Assembly (NCBI GenBank): GCA_019873685.1 | Contig: JAIOAT010000026.1 | Coordinates: 1-46,102, forward strand | Reading direction: 5' to 3' | From: Chloroflexota bacterium | Lineage (GTDB): Bacteria; Chloroflexota; Anaerolineae; Aggregatilineales; Ch27 | DNA length: 46,102 nucleotides | In this document: in pieces, positions 1 to 8,418 of the stretch | How positions within the stretch are numbered: the first letter of the stretch is position 1 | Layout of the letters: each line of letters begins with the position of its first letter | Translations under genes and position numbers: made by a program | The notes under the pieces: model-generated | Told to the model about the DNA's origin: nothing | Databases searched by the model: none | Seen by the model: the letters and a program-made list of their open reading frames with translations, nothing else

Positions 1-88
1 CCGGTCCCATCTCGAACCCGGTCGTTAAGCCCGCCAGCACCGATGGTACTGCTCTGGTAGCGGAGTGGGAGAGTAGGCCAACGCCAAC
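1..88 (+). rRNA. rrf: 5S ribosomal RNA, 3' part (gene begins before the window)
   Basis: The window opens inside a 5S rRNA. The conserved stretches CCCATCTCGAACCCGG, GTTAAGC, CCGATGGTACTGC and GGGAGAGTAGG occur in the expected order. The 5' strand of helix I lies outside the window, so the exact 3' end (about 86-90) is an estimate. It is presumably the end of an rRNA operon. A short hairpin followed by a T run at about 92-108 could end the transcript but is weak. Confidence 0.93.
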
Positions 89-169
89 CCTCAGGAATGT
101 CCTTTTTCTACCCCCTAACCTCAACCCTTTCATCCTGGTCGCTCAGTCTCGTTTCCCCTGTTCACGCTG

Positions 170-198
170 TTGATCTGGTAATCTAACGCTTCTATACT
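170..198 (+). promoter_or_regulatory. Promoter for the lipoprotein/URO-D genes
   Basis: TTGATC (170-175) and TATACT (193-198) are separated by exactly 17 bases, a good match to a housekeeping promoter. Transcription would begin near 205, about 50 bases before the lipoprotein start codon. Confidence 0.6.
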
Positions 199-253
199 GA
201 AGCTGCCTGGTATTTCCATCCCATCTAAACGTGGCGGAAGGAATTCCACCTTG

Positions 254-1204
254 ATGCGGCATCCGATCACCGGCAGCCTTATTGTGATTCTGGCAGCTAC
301 CGTCCTGCTGACTGGCTGCGGTGGTCAGATCGCCACCGCGACCGTCACCCCCTTGCCCACGAACACCCCTGACCTGCCTGCCACTGAGACTCAGCAGGCA
401 TTCATTGCTGCCCGGACGGCTGTAGCTGTGACCCAGACCGCCCTGGCGGAGGCACAGCAGACGGTCAGCGCCGCGCAGACCGCCGCGGCAGCGACGCTGG
501 CCGCGTTTGAGGCTGCCCGCACTGATCTTCAGCGGACCGCTACTGCCGGAGCTGCCAGCCTTGATGCCACATCGACGGCCGTCGCCCTGGCTGCTGCCAC
601 GCTGGAAGCCGGGCAGGATCGCCTGGCCGCCCGGCAGACGGCTCTGGCTGAGGCTGCCGCCAGCAGCACGGTCGCGGCGCAAACAGCCACCGCCGCGGTT
701 CTGGCCATGCCTACTGCCACCCCATCTCCTGCCGCACCGATCACTGTTGAAGCCTGGCAGGAAGTTACACTACCCGGCATCGGCGTCCGCGCCATTCTGC
801 CGCCCGGCTTTGTCCTTGTGGAAAGCGGTCCGGATAGGGCTGTCTTCGAACGTGCTGCTGCCGGTGCGCCTGCGATCATCGCTTTCCACACCGATCCCGG
901 TAACCTGCCGGGAGTGATCAACTTCGACGATCCGGTCGCTGTCCTGCAGGCTGCGCTGGACGACCCAACCAACGCGAATCTCTTCGATGTGCTGCAACCG
1001 GCCACGGCCTACCCCGATCTGCGCTACCCTGCCGCTCACGCCCGCGTCCGGCTGCCTGATAGCGGGCAGATCGTTGCCTACCTTGCCCTCAAGGTGAGTG
1101 CGGATGACTGGCTATTTTTCAGCCTGGCCGGGGCGGGGGAAGACGTTGAGCGCTGGTTGCCGCTCCTCGCGCCGGGTATTGTTAGCACAGGCCGGGAGTC
1201 CTGA
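254..1204 (+). CDS. Lipoprotein with Ala/Thr/Gln-rich coiled coil
   Basis: Exported lipoprotein of unknown function, 316 residues from ATG 254; a TTG lies directly before it at 251. GGAAGGAA at about 236-243 is the ribosome binding site. The N-terminus has a short charged stretch, a hydrophobic core and a lipobox (LTGCG), so cleavage before Cys and lipid anchoring is expected. A short TPLPTNTP linker follows. Roughly residues 40-140 are built from repeated A-A-x-T-x-A units with regular Ala, Thr and Gln, probably a long helix or coiled coil. After a second TPTATPSP linker the C-terminal 150 residues look like a compact globular domain I do not recognise. The URO-D family gene follows after 27 bases, so the two are probably co-transcribed, but nothing visible ties their functions together. 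Confidence 0.75.
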   Translation: MRHPITGSLIVILAATVLLTGCGGQIATATVTPLPTNTPDLPATETQQAFIAARTAVAVTQTALAEAQQTVSAAQTAAAATLAAFEAARTDLQRTATAGAASLDATSTAVALAAATLEAGQDRLAARQTALAEAAASSTVAAQTATAAVLAMPTATPSPAAPITVEAWQEVTLPGIGVRAILPPGFVLVESGPDRAVFERAAAGAPAIIAFHTDPGNLPGVINFDDPVAVLQAALDDPTNANLFDVLQPATAYPDLRYPAAHARVRLPDSGQIVAYLALKVSADDWLFFSLAGAGEDVERWLPLLAPGIVSTGRES

Positions 1205-1231
1205 TCCCGGCGCTGGAGAAAGGGTCGCCTG

Positions 1232-2299
1232 ATGAACCCTCGCGAGCGCGTGCTGGCCGTCCTGCGCGGCGAACAGCCCGACCGCGTGCCCCGGATGGTC
1301 AACTTCTACCCCTGCACCCTGCCGGGTCACCGCGACCGCGAAGCCGGTGAGATGTTCGAGACTGATATCCGCTTCGTTACCATCCCCACGCCACAGGAAC
1401 AGACTGACTTCCTGGCCTACTTGCGCTCTCTGCCGCCCGACGTTTATGTTGGCCCCACCGCTATCCTGCGCACCTATCACGACTGGGGCTACCACCCCGA
1501 GATCGCCCGCGACGCTCCCCTGAGCGACGCCCACACGGTTGCCCAGATCGCCGCTGCCCCGCTGCCTGACTTTCTGCAGCAAATCGATCCTGATGGCCTG
1601 CGAGCGCAGGTTGAGCGGTTGCACGCGCTGGGCTATCCGGTGATGGCTTCTCCGCCTCATCTGGGCGGTGAGTTGTTTGAGACGGCCTTCCGCCTGCGTG
1701 GCTTCGAGCAGTTCATGATCGACCTGGTCGAAAATCCGCCGCTGGTGGACTACCTGCTGGATCAACTCACCGCCATGCATCTGGCGGTTTCGCTGGCGCT
1801 CACCCGGGCCGGAATCGACATCCTGGCGCTGGATGATGATGTGGCTGAACCGACGCGGATGCTGATCAGCCCGGCCATGTGGCGGCGCTACTTCAAGCCG
1901 CGGGTGGCAGCCATTATCACGGCCTGCCGGGCGGTCAATCCATCCCTCGGTGTGTTCTGGCACAGCGACGGCTACATCGAGCCGATCATCCCTGACCTGA
2001 TTGAGATCGGCGTCACTATCCTCAATCCCGTTCAGCCGGACGTGATGGACCCTGCCCGTCTCAAGCGTTTGTACGGCGATCGGCTGGTCTTCTTTGGCAC
2101 GGTTGGCACGCCGCAACGCTGGCACTGGGGCACGCCGGAGGACATCCGCGCTGAAGTGTACGAGCGCATCCAGACGGTCGGTGCGGTCGGTGGCCTGATC
2201 ATCAGCCCAGCCTACGATCTGGAGCCGGAAGTCCGCTGGGAGAATGTGCTGGCGTTCTTTGACGCGGTCAACCAGTACGGCAGCTACGAAGGCAGTTGA
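1232..2299 (+). CDS. Uroporphyrinogen decarboxylase (URO-D) family protein, not HemE
   Basis: A 355-residue cytoplasmic protein with the URO-D superfamily opening NPRERVLAVLRGEQPDRVP. It also has the family's later features: an internal LALDDD segment, a FWHSDGYIEPIIPDLIEIG stretch and a C-terminal barrel strand ending in SPAYDLEP. True HemE has an RQAGRY substrate motif close to the N-terminus. That is absent here (VNFYPCTLPGHRD occupies the place), and no heme genes lie nearby. This fits the broader family that includes corrinoid and coenzyme M methyltransferases better than the heme enzyme. The substrate is unknown. GGAGAAAGGG precedes the ATG. Confidence 0.83.
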   Translation: MNPRERVLAVLRGEQPDRVPRMVNFYPCTLPGHRDREAGEMFETDIRFVTIPTPQEQTDFLAYLRSLPPDVYVGPTAILRTYHDWGYHPEIARDAPLSDAHTVAQIAAAPLPDFLQQIDPDGLRAQVERLHALGYPVMASPPHLGGELFETAFRLRGFEQFMIDLVENPPLVDYLLDQLTAMHLAVSLALTRAGIDILALDDDVAEPTRMLISPAMWRRYFKPRVAAIITACRAVNPSLGVFWHSDGYIEPIIPDLIEIGVTILNPVQPDVMDPARLKRLYGDRLVFFGTVGTPQRWHWGTPEDIRAEVYERIQTVGAVGGLIISPAYDLEPEVRWENVLAFFDAVNQYGSYEGS

Positions 2300-2362
2300 C
2301 CCATCTCGATCCTGCCGCAGTACCTGCATGCTTCCTCAATTTTCTCATCATATTTTCATACC

Positions 2363-2376
2363 AAATCGATAGATTT
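2363..2376. promoter_or_regulatory. Candidate operator before the dioxygenase/esterase operon
   Basis: An AT-rich stretch (about 2330-2410) in otherwise GC-rich sequence contains the inverted repeat AAATC-GATA-GATTT, upstream of the dioxygenase start at 2443. In Bacillus the equivalent genes are controlled by MarR-type quinone sensors, so a repressor site here is plausible. Only the palindrome is seen; the binding factor is a guess. Confidence 0.3.
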
Positions 2377-2442
2377 AAGCTGAAAATGTGATACCCTTGC
2401 AGGGTGTCTGTATAGAGCATTACTGGAAAGTGGCGAACGATC

Positions 2443-3531
2443 ATGACTATTCTCGGCTTGCACCATATCACGCTCGTCTGCGGCAATGCCCAGCGCACCG
2501 TTGACTTTTACAGCGGGGTCCTGGGTCTGCGCCTGATCAAGCAAACCGTCAATTTTGACGCGCCGGATACCTACCACCTGTACTTCGGCGATGAGGTCGG
2601 TTCTCCCGGCACAGCAGTCACCTTCTTCGAATGGCCCGATGCGCCCCAGGGCCGGACGGGTCTGGGCGGCACCCATCACTTTGCCCTGACGGTGGAGACG
2701 TACGACGGGCTGCTCAAGTGGAAGCGCCGTCTGACCGACCTCGGCCTGCGCGTCAGCGGCCCGCTGGATCGCTACTATTTCACGTCGCTATACTTTCGTG
2801 ATCCGGATGGCGCCATTGTGGAGATTGCGACACGCGGTCCCGGCATGGCGATCGACGAAGAGCCGGATAAGCTCGGCATGGCGCATCGTCCACCGCCCCC
2901 GGAACTCACCCTGCACAACCGTGATCAGGCGCGCATTGCCGCGCTTACCTGGCCGGAGCCGGTGCCCGTCATTACGGCGGATATGAGCCTCCAGCATGGC
3001 ATGCACCACATCAGCGTCATTGGCGCGGACATCCAGCGCACCGACGCCTTCTACAGCGAACTGCTGGGTATGCAGCGCGTCAAAATGACCTCCAACTTCG
3101 ACGATCCCGACTCGGCTCACTGGTACTGGGGCGTTGATGGGGGGCGGCCCGGCACACTGGTCACGTACTTTGAGCGTCCCGGCGACCGCCCGGCAATCAT
3201 CGGGCGGGGGCAGACCCATCACTTTGCGCTGGCTGTGGCCGACGAGGAAACGCAACTCGCTTGGCGGGAGCGCCTGCTCCGCGCCGGCGTGGCGGTGACG
3301 CCCGTCCGCGACCGGGTATACTTCAGGAGCATCTACACCCGCGATCCTGACGGCCACATTGTGGAGATCGCCACGGTCGGGCCAGGCTTCACCGTTGACG
3401 AGGAGCCATCCACGCTGGGCACAGCCCTCAAGCTGCCGCCCTGGCTGGAAGAACACCGCCGTTTCATCGAGCGCGGGTTGACGCCGCTGCAGGTCCCGGC
3501 CTGGCGCACACCGGTTGAGGCTGAACCATGA
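2443..3531 (+). CDS. Ring-cleaving extradiol dioxygenase, VOC family (MhqO/MhqA-like)
   Basis: A 362-residue non-heme iron dioxygenase of the vicinal-oxygen-chelate fold. It has two tandem halves, each opening with a His-His strand (LGLHHITLV near residue 7; HGMHHISVIG near 187) and each ending in a D-P-D-G-x-I-V-E-I-A strand. The second half carries THHFALAV and HIVEIA, which should supply the His-His-Glu iron triad expected for this family. Known relatives in Bacillus cleave hydroquinones and catechols and protect against quinone stress. The stop codon overlaps the start of the esterase gene (ATGA at 3528-3531), so the two are translationally coupled, an arrangement matching mhqO/mhqD. The true substrate is not shown by the sequence. 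Confidence 0.88.
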   Translation: MTILGLHHITLVCGNAQRTVDFYSGVLGLRLIKQTVNFDAPDTYHLYFGDEVGSPGTAVTFFEWPDAPQGRTGLGGTHHFALTVETYDGLLKWKRRLTDLGLRVSGPLDRYYFTSLYFRDPDGAIVEIATRGPGMAIDEEPDKLGMAHRPPPPELTLHNRDQARIAALTWPEPVPVITADMSLQHGMHHISVIGADIQRTDAFYSELLGMQRVKMTSNFDDPDSAHWYWGVDGGRPGTLVTYFERPGDRPAIIGRGQTHHFALAVADEETQLAWRERLLRAGVAVTPVRDRVYFRSIYTRDPDGHIVEIATVGPGFTVDEEPSTLGTALKLPPWLEEHRRFIERGLTPLQVPAWRTPVEAEP

Positions 3532-4190
3532 CCGCGCCCGATCCGCTGTCGCCCGATGTGACACTCCTGACGGCGGGCGCGCCCGTAGAAACAGCGCGGG
3601 CGGCGGTGATCCTGCTCCACGGGCGCGGCGCTTCTGCCCTTGATATTCTTGCGTTGACCCCACGACTGGATTCCGATCGCGCGACACAGAAGGTCGCCTT
3701 TCTTGCGCCGCAAGCCCCCGGACGCGCCTGGTATCCGCGCCACTTCCTGGCGCCGCTGGATGAGAATGAACCGGCGCTTTCCACCGCCCTGGCGACGGTC
3801 GGCGCCTTGATCGCCCGGATCGAGGTGTCAGGCATCCCGGCGGCGCGGATTGCCCTGCTGGGCTTCTCACAGGGCGCCTGCCTGGCGCTGGAATACGCCG
3901 CCCGGCACGCCCGCCGCTACGGTGGTGTGATCGCCCTGGCCGGCGGGCTGATTGGCCCACCGGGGACGCTCTTCCGCTACCCCGGTATGCTGGCCGGGAC
4001 GCCGGTCTTCATCGGCTGCGGCGACTCCGATCCGCACATTCCGCTGGCCCGCGTCAACGAGTCGGCTGCGGCGCTGGCTGAACTGGGGGCGCAGGTGGAC
4101 CGGCGCATCTATCCCGGTCTGGGTCATACGCTTGTCCAGGATGAGATCGACGCAGCGCGCGCCATCCTCCATGCTTTGATCGACGCCTGA
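3528..4190 (+). CDS. Carboxylesterase/phospholipase family hydrolase (MhqD-like)
   Basis: A 220-residue alpha/beta hydrolase of the small carboxylesterase/lysophospholipase family, cytoplasmic with no signal peptide. The oxyanion strand is VILLHGRGAS (27-36). The nucleophile elbow GFSQG places the catalytic Ser at residue 114. Asp 168 in the DSDPHIP stretch and His 200 in GLGHTL complete the triad. Translation overlaps the dioxygenase gene by four bases, so the hydrolase is made in step with it. In the Bacillus mhq system the partner esterase accompanies ring cleavage. The same role is inferred here from the neighbour. Length and motif spacing are normal for the family. Confidence 0.88.
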   Translation: MTAPDPLSPDVTLLTAGAPVETARAAVILLHGRGASALDILALTPRLDSDRATQKVAFLAPQAPGRAWYPRHFLAPLDENEPALSTALATVGALIARIEVSGIPAARIALLGFSQGACLALEYAARHARRYGGVIALAGGLIGPPGTLFRYPGMLAGTPVFIGCGDSDPHIPLARVNESAAALAELGAQVDRRIYPGLGHTLVQDEIDAARAILHALIDA

Positions 4191-4212
4191 CGCCCATCTG
4201 CGCTACAATCAC

Positions 4213-4247
4213 CCCCCGCGCGGAAGATGCAACCGGCGGGGGCTTTT
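4213..4247 (+). terminator. Hairpin plus T run between the esterase gene and gpmA
   Basis: CCCCCGC (4213-4219) pairs with GCGGGGG (4236-4242), directly followed by CTTTT. It would end the dioxygenase/esterase transcript. A possible gpmA -10 (TACAAT, 4204-4209) lies just upstream, so the hairpin could instead sit in the gpmA leader. Confidence 0.55.
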
Positions 4248-4277
4248 GTTCCCCGCCTGGCCGCTGGTGGAATCCTC

Positions 4278-4985
4278 ATGTCCCAACTGGTGCTTTTGCG
4301 TCACGGCGAAAGCGAATGGAACAAAGCCAACCGCTTCACCGGCTGGACCGATGTTGACCTCACCCCGACCGGCATCGACGAAGCGGTGCGGGCCGGGCGG
4401 CGGTTGAAAAATGCGGGCTTTGGCTTCGATATCGCCTACACGTCGGTGCTCAAGCGGGCCATCCGCACGCTGTGGCTGGTGCTGGATGTGCTGGACCTGA
4501 TGTGGGTCCCGGTGGAAAAGACGTGGCGGCTCAACGAGCGTCACTACGGGGCACTGCAGGGCCTCAACAAAGCAGAAACCGCCCGCCTGCGCGGGGAGGC
4601 GGTTGTCCATGCCTGGCGGCGCAGCTTTGCCGCCCGACCGCCCGCGCTGGAGCGCGACGATCCGCGCTTCCCCGGCCACGACCCGCGTTACCGGGATGTG
4701 CCGCCGGAGTTGCTGCCCACAACCGAATCCCTGGAAGATACGCTCAAGCGCGTGTTGCCCTACTGGCAGGGGACGATTGTCCCCGCCCTGCAGGCCGGGA
4801 AGCGCGTCCTGGTGGTGGCGCACGGCAACAGCCTGCGTGCGCTGGTCACCTACCTGGACGGCATCCCCGAAGAAGCTGTTCCCGGCCTGCACATCCCGAC
4901 CGGCGTGCCGCGCGTCTACGAACTGGATGAGTCCAGTCTGCAGCCCCGGCGGCGCTACTACCTGGACGGACCGGACGGAGACTAA
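4278..4985 (+). CDS. gpmA: 2,3-bisphosphoglycerate-dependent phosphoglycerate mutase
   Basis: Interconverts 3- and 2-phosphoglycerate in glycolysis and gluconeogenesis. The 235-residue protein starts at ATG 4278, giving [15 protein letters not shown] with the usual short N-terminus; an in-frame upstream ATG at 4227 would add 17 non-conserved residues. The phospho-accepting His is residue 9 (RHGES). [12 protein letters not shown], the acid Glu 87 in [13 protein letters not shown], and the second catalytic His 182 in [11 protein letters not shown] are all present. This pattern is specific to the cofactor-dependent mutase rather than a generic histidine phosphatase. The gene overlaps the convergent patatin gene by four bases at its 3' end, leaving no room for a separate terminator. 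Confidence 0.95.
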   Translation: MSQLVLLRHGESEWNKANRFTGWTDVDLTPTGIDEAVRAGRRLKNAGFGFDIAYTSVLKRAIRTLWLVLDVLDLMWVPVEKTWRLNERHYGALQGLNKAETARLRGEAVVHAWRRSFAARPPALERDDPRFPGHDPRYRDVPPELLPTTESLEDTLKRVLPYWQGTIVPALQAGKRVLVVAHGNSLRALVTYLDGIPEEAVPGLHIPTGVPRVYELDESSLQPRRRYYLDGPDGD

Positions 4986-6064
4986 GCCCCGGAGCCGAGC
5001 ATGGCATCGACTTCGGCGGTGGTCAGCGGGGGCAGCCGCGACGGACGGAACGGGTAGCCGCCGTAGCCCGGTGGCGCGTTGAGGGCCAGCTCCAGGCCGC
5101 TGAGGGTGAAATCCAGCCCGGCGGCGAACTTCGTGCCGATCTCGCGCATCAGCTCCACTTCCGCAGGCGAAGCCGAATCCAGGCCCAGGTTGTTGGAGCG
5201 CAGCCCCGGCGGGATGGTGATGCCCAGTTCCCGGGTTACCACTTCGTCCTGCAGCGAGACCTGGTAACGCCGGAAGTCGATCCGTTCCCCGTAATGGCGG
5301 ACTGTCAGGCGCACGTTGTTGTCCGATGCCTCATCCAGCATCTCGCCCAGCAGCCACAGCGGCCACTGCCAGGGCAGCCAACCCTGCACTTCGCCGCGCC
5401 GGAGCTGGTTAACCGGCAGGCCGGTGCCCAGCGAGACATGGATGACGTTGCCATCCTCCCAGCCCGGCTCGCCCAGATATTCCATCGCCTCAACGGTGGC
5501 CACGTAGCAGGCATTGGTGAACGTGCCTACGCCGCCATCAACGGCGTCGCCGACCGGCTGGAAGTAGAGCGGGGCGCTGGCGCTGGCTTCGGCCACACGG
5601 GCCAGCGAGGCGTGACCGGTCAGCGCCGCGCCCGGCCCCCGATTGACGAAGAAGATCGTCTCCGCGCGGGCCATATCCTTGACGGTGAGCAGGATGATCT
5701 TGTCCAGGTCGCCCAGCCGGACATCCCCGACGAAGTCGGCCAACAGGCGGCGCATAGCGGTCTTGTCGTAGATGTAGCGCAGGCCGTGCCGGAAGACGAT
5801 CGCCTGCCAGTCCTTGCGGAAGATCATTTGCACGAAGCGGTCATACAGTTCGATCATCTCGGAGGCGTTGCGCCCGGCGGCAATGCCGGCGGCGATCAAC
5901 GCGCCGACGCTCGTCCCACCAACGAAATCAAACAGGTGGTTGATGGGCTTGCCGGTGACTTCCTCCATCCGGCGGAGGATCATCAGGGGGATGATGCCGC
6001 GCGCCCCGCCGCCGTCGATCGTCAGCAGGGTCTTTTTGCGTTCCGGGTTGAAATCAACTGTCAT
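4982..6064 (-). CDS. Patatin-like phospholipase
   Basis: A 360-residue lipid acyl hydrolase with the patatin Ser-Asp dyad. The oxyanion loop is DGGGARG (17-23), the nucleophile elbow GTSVG puts Ser at residue 52, and the catalytic Asp is residue 176 in VDGGVG. No signal peptide or membrane segment is seen, so it probably acts on the inner face of the membrane or on soluble lipids. GGAG lies before the ATG. The V4R-domain gene ends 27 bases upstream on the same strand, and the two form a probable operon. Patatins of this type occur both in lipid turnover and as membrane-attacking effectors of defence systems. No nucleotide cyclase is nearby, so a CBASS role is not supported. Confidence 0.9.
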   Translation of the reverse strand: MTVDFNPERKKTLLTIDGGGARGIIPLMILRRMEEVTGKPINHLFDFVGGTSVGALIAAGIAAGRNASEMIELYDRFVQMIFRKDWQAIVFRHGLRYIYDKTAMRRLLADFVGDVRLGDLDKIILLTVKDMARAETIFFVNRGPGAALTGHASLARVAEASASAPLYFQPVGDAVDGGVGTFTNACYVATVEAMEYLGEPGWEDGNVIHVSLGTGLPVNQLRRGEVQGWLPWQWPLWLLGEMLDEASDNNVRLTVRHYGERIDFRRYQVSLQDEVVTRELGITIPPGLRSNNLGLDSASPAEVELMREIGTKFAAGLDFTLSGLELALNAPPGYGGYPFRPSRLPPLTTAEVDAMLGSGA

Positions 6065-6091
6065 CAGGCGTCTCCTCAGGCAGTTCCGGCT

Positions 6092-6736
6092 TTATTCGGC
6101 AGGCGCTGGCGCAGTCACCGGGCGTTTGCTGATGCTGATCGTACAGGTAGGGTCACCCTGGGCGATGCAGCTGGTCTCCGCCACCAGGAAGTCTTTGCCG
6201 TTGGTCGCCCAGCGCAAACCTTCCTCCAGGATGCCAACCGCCAGATGGCAGCATGGCGCGTCGGTGTGCCGCCCCCAGCAAACCGGGCAGCGCTCAATGA
6301 TCCAGTAGTAGAACTTCTGATCCTCGCTGAGGGAGACGACCTGATCGGAGAAACGGTTGAAGACCATGGCGAAGATGTCAAAACCGACATGCAGCTTGAG
6401 CGATAGCGGCATCATGCGCACCGGCAGGTCAGCAATGCCCAGCAGCGGGTTGAACTCCCGCAGGCCGTTATTGAGGCACATCTGGCCGACCTTGCGGTTC
6501 AGTTCCCGTCCAGCGGCGGCGCCATGCACGGCCTCCACCGCCGCCTGTAACGCGCCCAGATGTTCAAACGGGAAGCCCAGTTCCAGGTCGTTGGGCGGGA
6601 AGCGCTCGCTGTAGCTCTCCAGACCGCCAGCCTGCAGTACCTCGTCCAGTGCGGCCTTGCCCACCAGTTCTTCCATCGAGCGCAGGATGATCAACCCCAT
6701 CCGGTTCGGGTAAAAATACTGCCCTTGTTCAGCCAT
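6092..6736 (-). CDS. V4R (4-vinyl reductase type) ligand-binding domain protein
   Basis: A 214-residue protein that looks like a stand-alone V4R domain. The N-terminal part (about 1-90) resembles the heme-NO-binding-like helical region often found before V4R. The C-terminal half has the typical end SCIAQGDPTCTISI. Several Cys residues (CPVC, a CC pair, and two in the final motif) could bind a metal. V4R domains are generally small-molecule or metal-sensing modules, and chlorophyll biosynthesis (BchJ) is only one use. No photosynthesis genes are present. A strong GGAGGTGA site precedes the ATG. It is the first gene of a pair with the patatin phospholipase, so it may sense a ligand that controls, or reports on, that enzyme (inference). 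Confidence 0.72.
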   Translation of the reverse strand: MAEQGQYFYPNRMGLIILRSMEELVGKAALDEVLQAGGLESYSERFPPNDLELGFPFEHLGALQAAVEAVHGAAAGRELNRKVGQMCLNNGLREFNPLLGIADLPVRMMPLSLKLHVGFDIFAMVFNRFSDQVVSLSEDQKFYYWIIERCPVCWGRHTDAPCCHLAVGILEEGLRWATNGKDFLVAETSCIAQGDPTCTISISKRPVTAPAPAE

Positions 6737-6805
6737 GCTTCACCTCCCTGGCTTGCGCCCGGTAGCAGCCCATCACACGGCGGATTCGCTACGGCTCAGC
6801 GGGGC

Positions 6806-6811
6806 AGTATA
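6806..6811 (-). promoter_or_regulatory. -10 element for the V4R/patatin pair
   Basis: TATACT on the minus strand, about 70 bases before the V4R start codon. No convincing -35 is seen at 16-18 bases. Confidence 0.4.
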
Positions 6812-6847
6812 GACTGCTTTGGCCCGGGGCGAAAGCCGGGGGCCGCC

Positions 6848-7777
6848 TCAGCGCGCCCGAGATTCGCCAGTCCTGGTGCGGCCCGGCGCGCCGACCAGCG
6901 CCTGTCGAATCTGGCGCCCGTTGACCAGACCTACCCCCGCTCCGATCAGCAACGCCCCGCCGATCAGCAGGGCGTCCAGCGGCTCCCGCAGGAAGATCAC
7001 GCCCAGCGTCAGGCCCACCGGCGGCATCAGGTAAGTGACCAGCGTTGCCCGCGTCGCCCCCCAGCGATCGATGATCCAGTAGTAGAGCAGATAGGCGATG
7101 TAAGTGTTGACCACGCCCAGCGTCAGCACGGCAGCGGCAGCCCCGCCGGAAATGTGTGTCAGATCGGGGGCGCCATCAACCAGCAGGGTGATGACGATCA
7201 TGGTCGTGGCGGCGGAAAGCAGCGCTCCGCTGGAGACCACCATCGGGCGCAGATGGCGCAGGGTGCGTCGCATATATACTGCCGCCGCAGCGTAGCACAG
7301 GGCAGCCGCCAGGACCGCCAGTTGTCCGGCGATGCTGTTGGTCCTCCCGCCATCCGCTGCCGCCCGGCTGGCCAGCAGCACCACCCCGCCGAAGCCACAG
7401 AGCAGGCCCAGCACCTTGAGCGGCGTGATCCGTTCGTCCTGCAGGGCGAAGTGGGCGATCACCAGCGAGAACAGCGGTACGGTGGCGTTCAGGACAGTCG
7501 CCAGGCCGCTGTCGATGCTCTGTTCGCCCCAGGTGATCAGCACGAAAGGCAGCGCTGTATTGAGCAGGCCGACGCCTGCCAGTCGCAGACGGGTAGGGCG
7601 GTCGGGGGGAAAGTGCTGGCGCGTGAGCCGCAATGTGATCAGCATGGCCACTGCGGCTACGGCAACGCGCACCGCGACGAGTTGCAGCGGCGTTAATTCC
7701 GCCACCCCGAGCTTGATCAGCAGGAAGGAAGACCCCCAGATCGTCCCCAGTAACAGAAAGCCTGCCCACACCGCCAT
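6848..7777 (-). CDS. EamA/DMT family transporter
   Basis: A 309-residue polytopic inner-membrane protein of the drug/metabolite transporter superfamily. It has the expected ten hydrophobic segments as two five-helix EamA repeats. The opening GTIWGSSFLLIKLG, NTALPFVLITWGEQ, LNATVPLFSLVIAHF and the end-of-repeat PPVGLTLGVIFLREPL are typical. Substrates in this family range from amino acids to metabolites and cannot be read from sequence. It starts at ATG 7777 with AGGGGG upstream. Its upstream neighbour, the NifU-like gene, ends in a probable terminator, so this is likely a separate transcript. Confidence 0.88.
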   Translation of the reverse strand: MAVWAGFLLLGTIWGSSFLLIKLGVAELTPLQLVAVRVAVAAVAMLITLRLTRQHFPPDRPTRLRLAGVGLLNTALPFVLITWGEQSIDSGLATVLNATVPLFSLVIAHFALQDERITPLKVLGLLCGFGGVVLLASRAAADGGRTNSIAGQLAVLAAALCYAAAAVYMRRTLRHLRPMVVSSGALLSAATTMIVITLLVDGAPDLTHISGGAAAAVLTLGVVNTYIAYLLYYWIIDRWGATRATLVTYLMPPVGLTLGVIFLREPLDALLIGGALLIGAGVGLVNGRQIRQALVGAPGRTRTGESRAR

Positions 7778-7834
7778 GGTCGTTACCCCCTCGTTTCAAC
7801 AGTGATGATCGCGATGACGTTTCCCCGTTACCCC

Positions 7835-7869
7835 AAAAGCACAGCCCGGCGAGGATTGTTTCGCCGGGC
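7835..7869 (-). terminator. Terminator after the NifU-like gene
   Basis: A perfect nine-base stem, GCCCGGCGA with TCGCCGGGC (7844-7852 and 7861-7869), lies downstream of the NifU-like gene on the minus strand. A four-T run follows five bases later (7835-7838). The T run is short and offset, so strength is uncertain. Confidence 0.5.
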
Positions 7870-7915
7870 CGGCCTGGGCCGCTGCTGGAGGACTGGAAGG
7901 GCCAGTCCGGGCCGC

Positions 7916-8182
7916 CTACTCAACCTGCACCACGCGCACATCCGGGAAGAACTGGCGCACTGTCCCGGCTACCCAGCCGTGCAGGGTCATGGTCGAGAGC
8001 GGGCAGCCGTCGCAGGCGCCGCCCAGCCGCACGCGGGCGGTCGTCCCGTCAAAGTCCACGAGCTGCACCGAGCCGCCGTGATACATCTCCACATAGGCTG
8101 AGATATTCTCGATGAGCGCCGCCAGACGCTCGGCAACCGGCGCATCCGCCGGGACCGGATCGGTTGTGGGTTGGTCGGTCAT
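7916..8182 (-). CDS. NifU C-terminal domain iron-sulfur scaffold protein
   Basis: An 88-residue protein that is essentially a single NifU C-terminal (Nfu) domain. The motif GGACDGCPLS holds Cys 57 and Cys 60, the CxxC pair that carries a transient 4Fe-4S cluster between two subunits. The preceding helix and AARVRLGG-type strand fit the family (here TTARVRLGG). It probably transfers Fe-S clusters to target enzymes. Good AAAGGA spacing supports the ATG at 8182. Unusually for this family, no other Fe-S assembly gene is in sight. Confidence 0.85.
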   Translation of the reverse strand: MTDQPTTDPVPADAPVAERLAALIENISAYVEMYHGGSVQLVDFDGTTARVRLGGACDGCPLSTMTLHGWVAGTVRQFFPDVRVVQVE

Positions 8183-8244
8183 GGTCTTTTCCTTTGCTTG
8201 TCGGGCGTCCAGGCCCGGCTGCCATTCCGATCAAAAGCGTCGCT

Positions 8245-8260
8245 TTCAGTATACCCTGAA
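8245..8260 (-). promoter_or_regulatory. -10 element inside a small palindrome, NifU-like gene
   Basis: TATACT on the minus strand (8248-8253), about 65 bases before the NifU-like start, lies within the palindrome TTCAG-TATACC-CTGAA. The overlap of -10 and inverted repeat could allow repression. No factor is known. Confidence 0.35.
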
Positions 8261-8418
8261 CCCCCTCACGCCGGGAAGGACACTGTGAAGCGGAGGGCAG
8301 CACCAGCCCCCCGCGATCTTGTGGTTCCCCGGCCTCTCGGTCTGTTCTTACGTCGCCTGTTGCCGGAAGTTCTGCCGGGCCTTACCTGCAACCACCGTCC
8401 GGCGCTGCCTGGCGAATC

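Noticed and set aside
1232-2299. Heme enzyme HemE
   Set aside because: The RQAGRY motif of true uroporphyrinogen decarboxylase is missing, and no heme genes are nearby.
1112-2329. Minus-strand frame of 405 codons over the URO-D family gene
   Set aside because: Shadow of a gene with clear URO-D family blocks; no plausible start site.
4982-6064. CBASS effector assignment for the patatin
   Set aside because: No CD-NTase, ubiquitin-like or other CBASS gene is near. The patatin dyad alone is not enough.
6092-6736. Bacteriochlorophyll vinyl reductase (BchJ)
   Set aside because: Only the V4R domain pattern matches. No other pigment-synthesis gene is in the window and the neighbour is a lipase.
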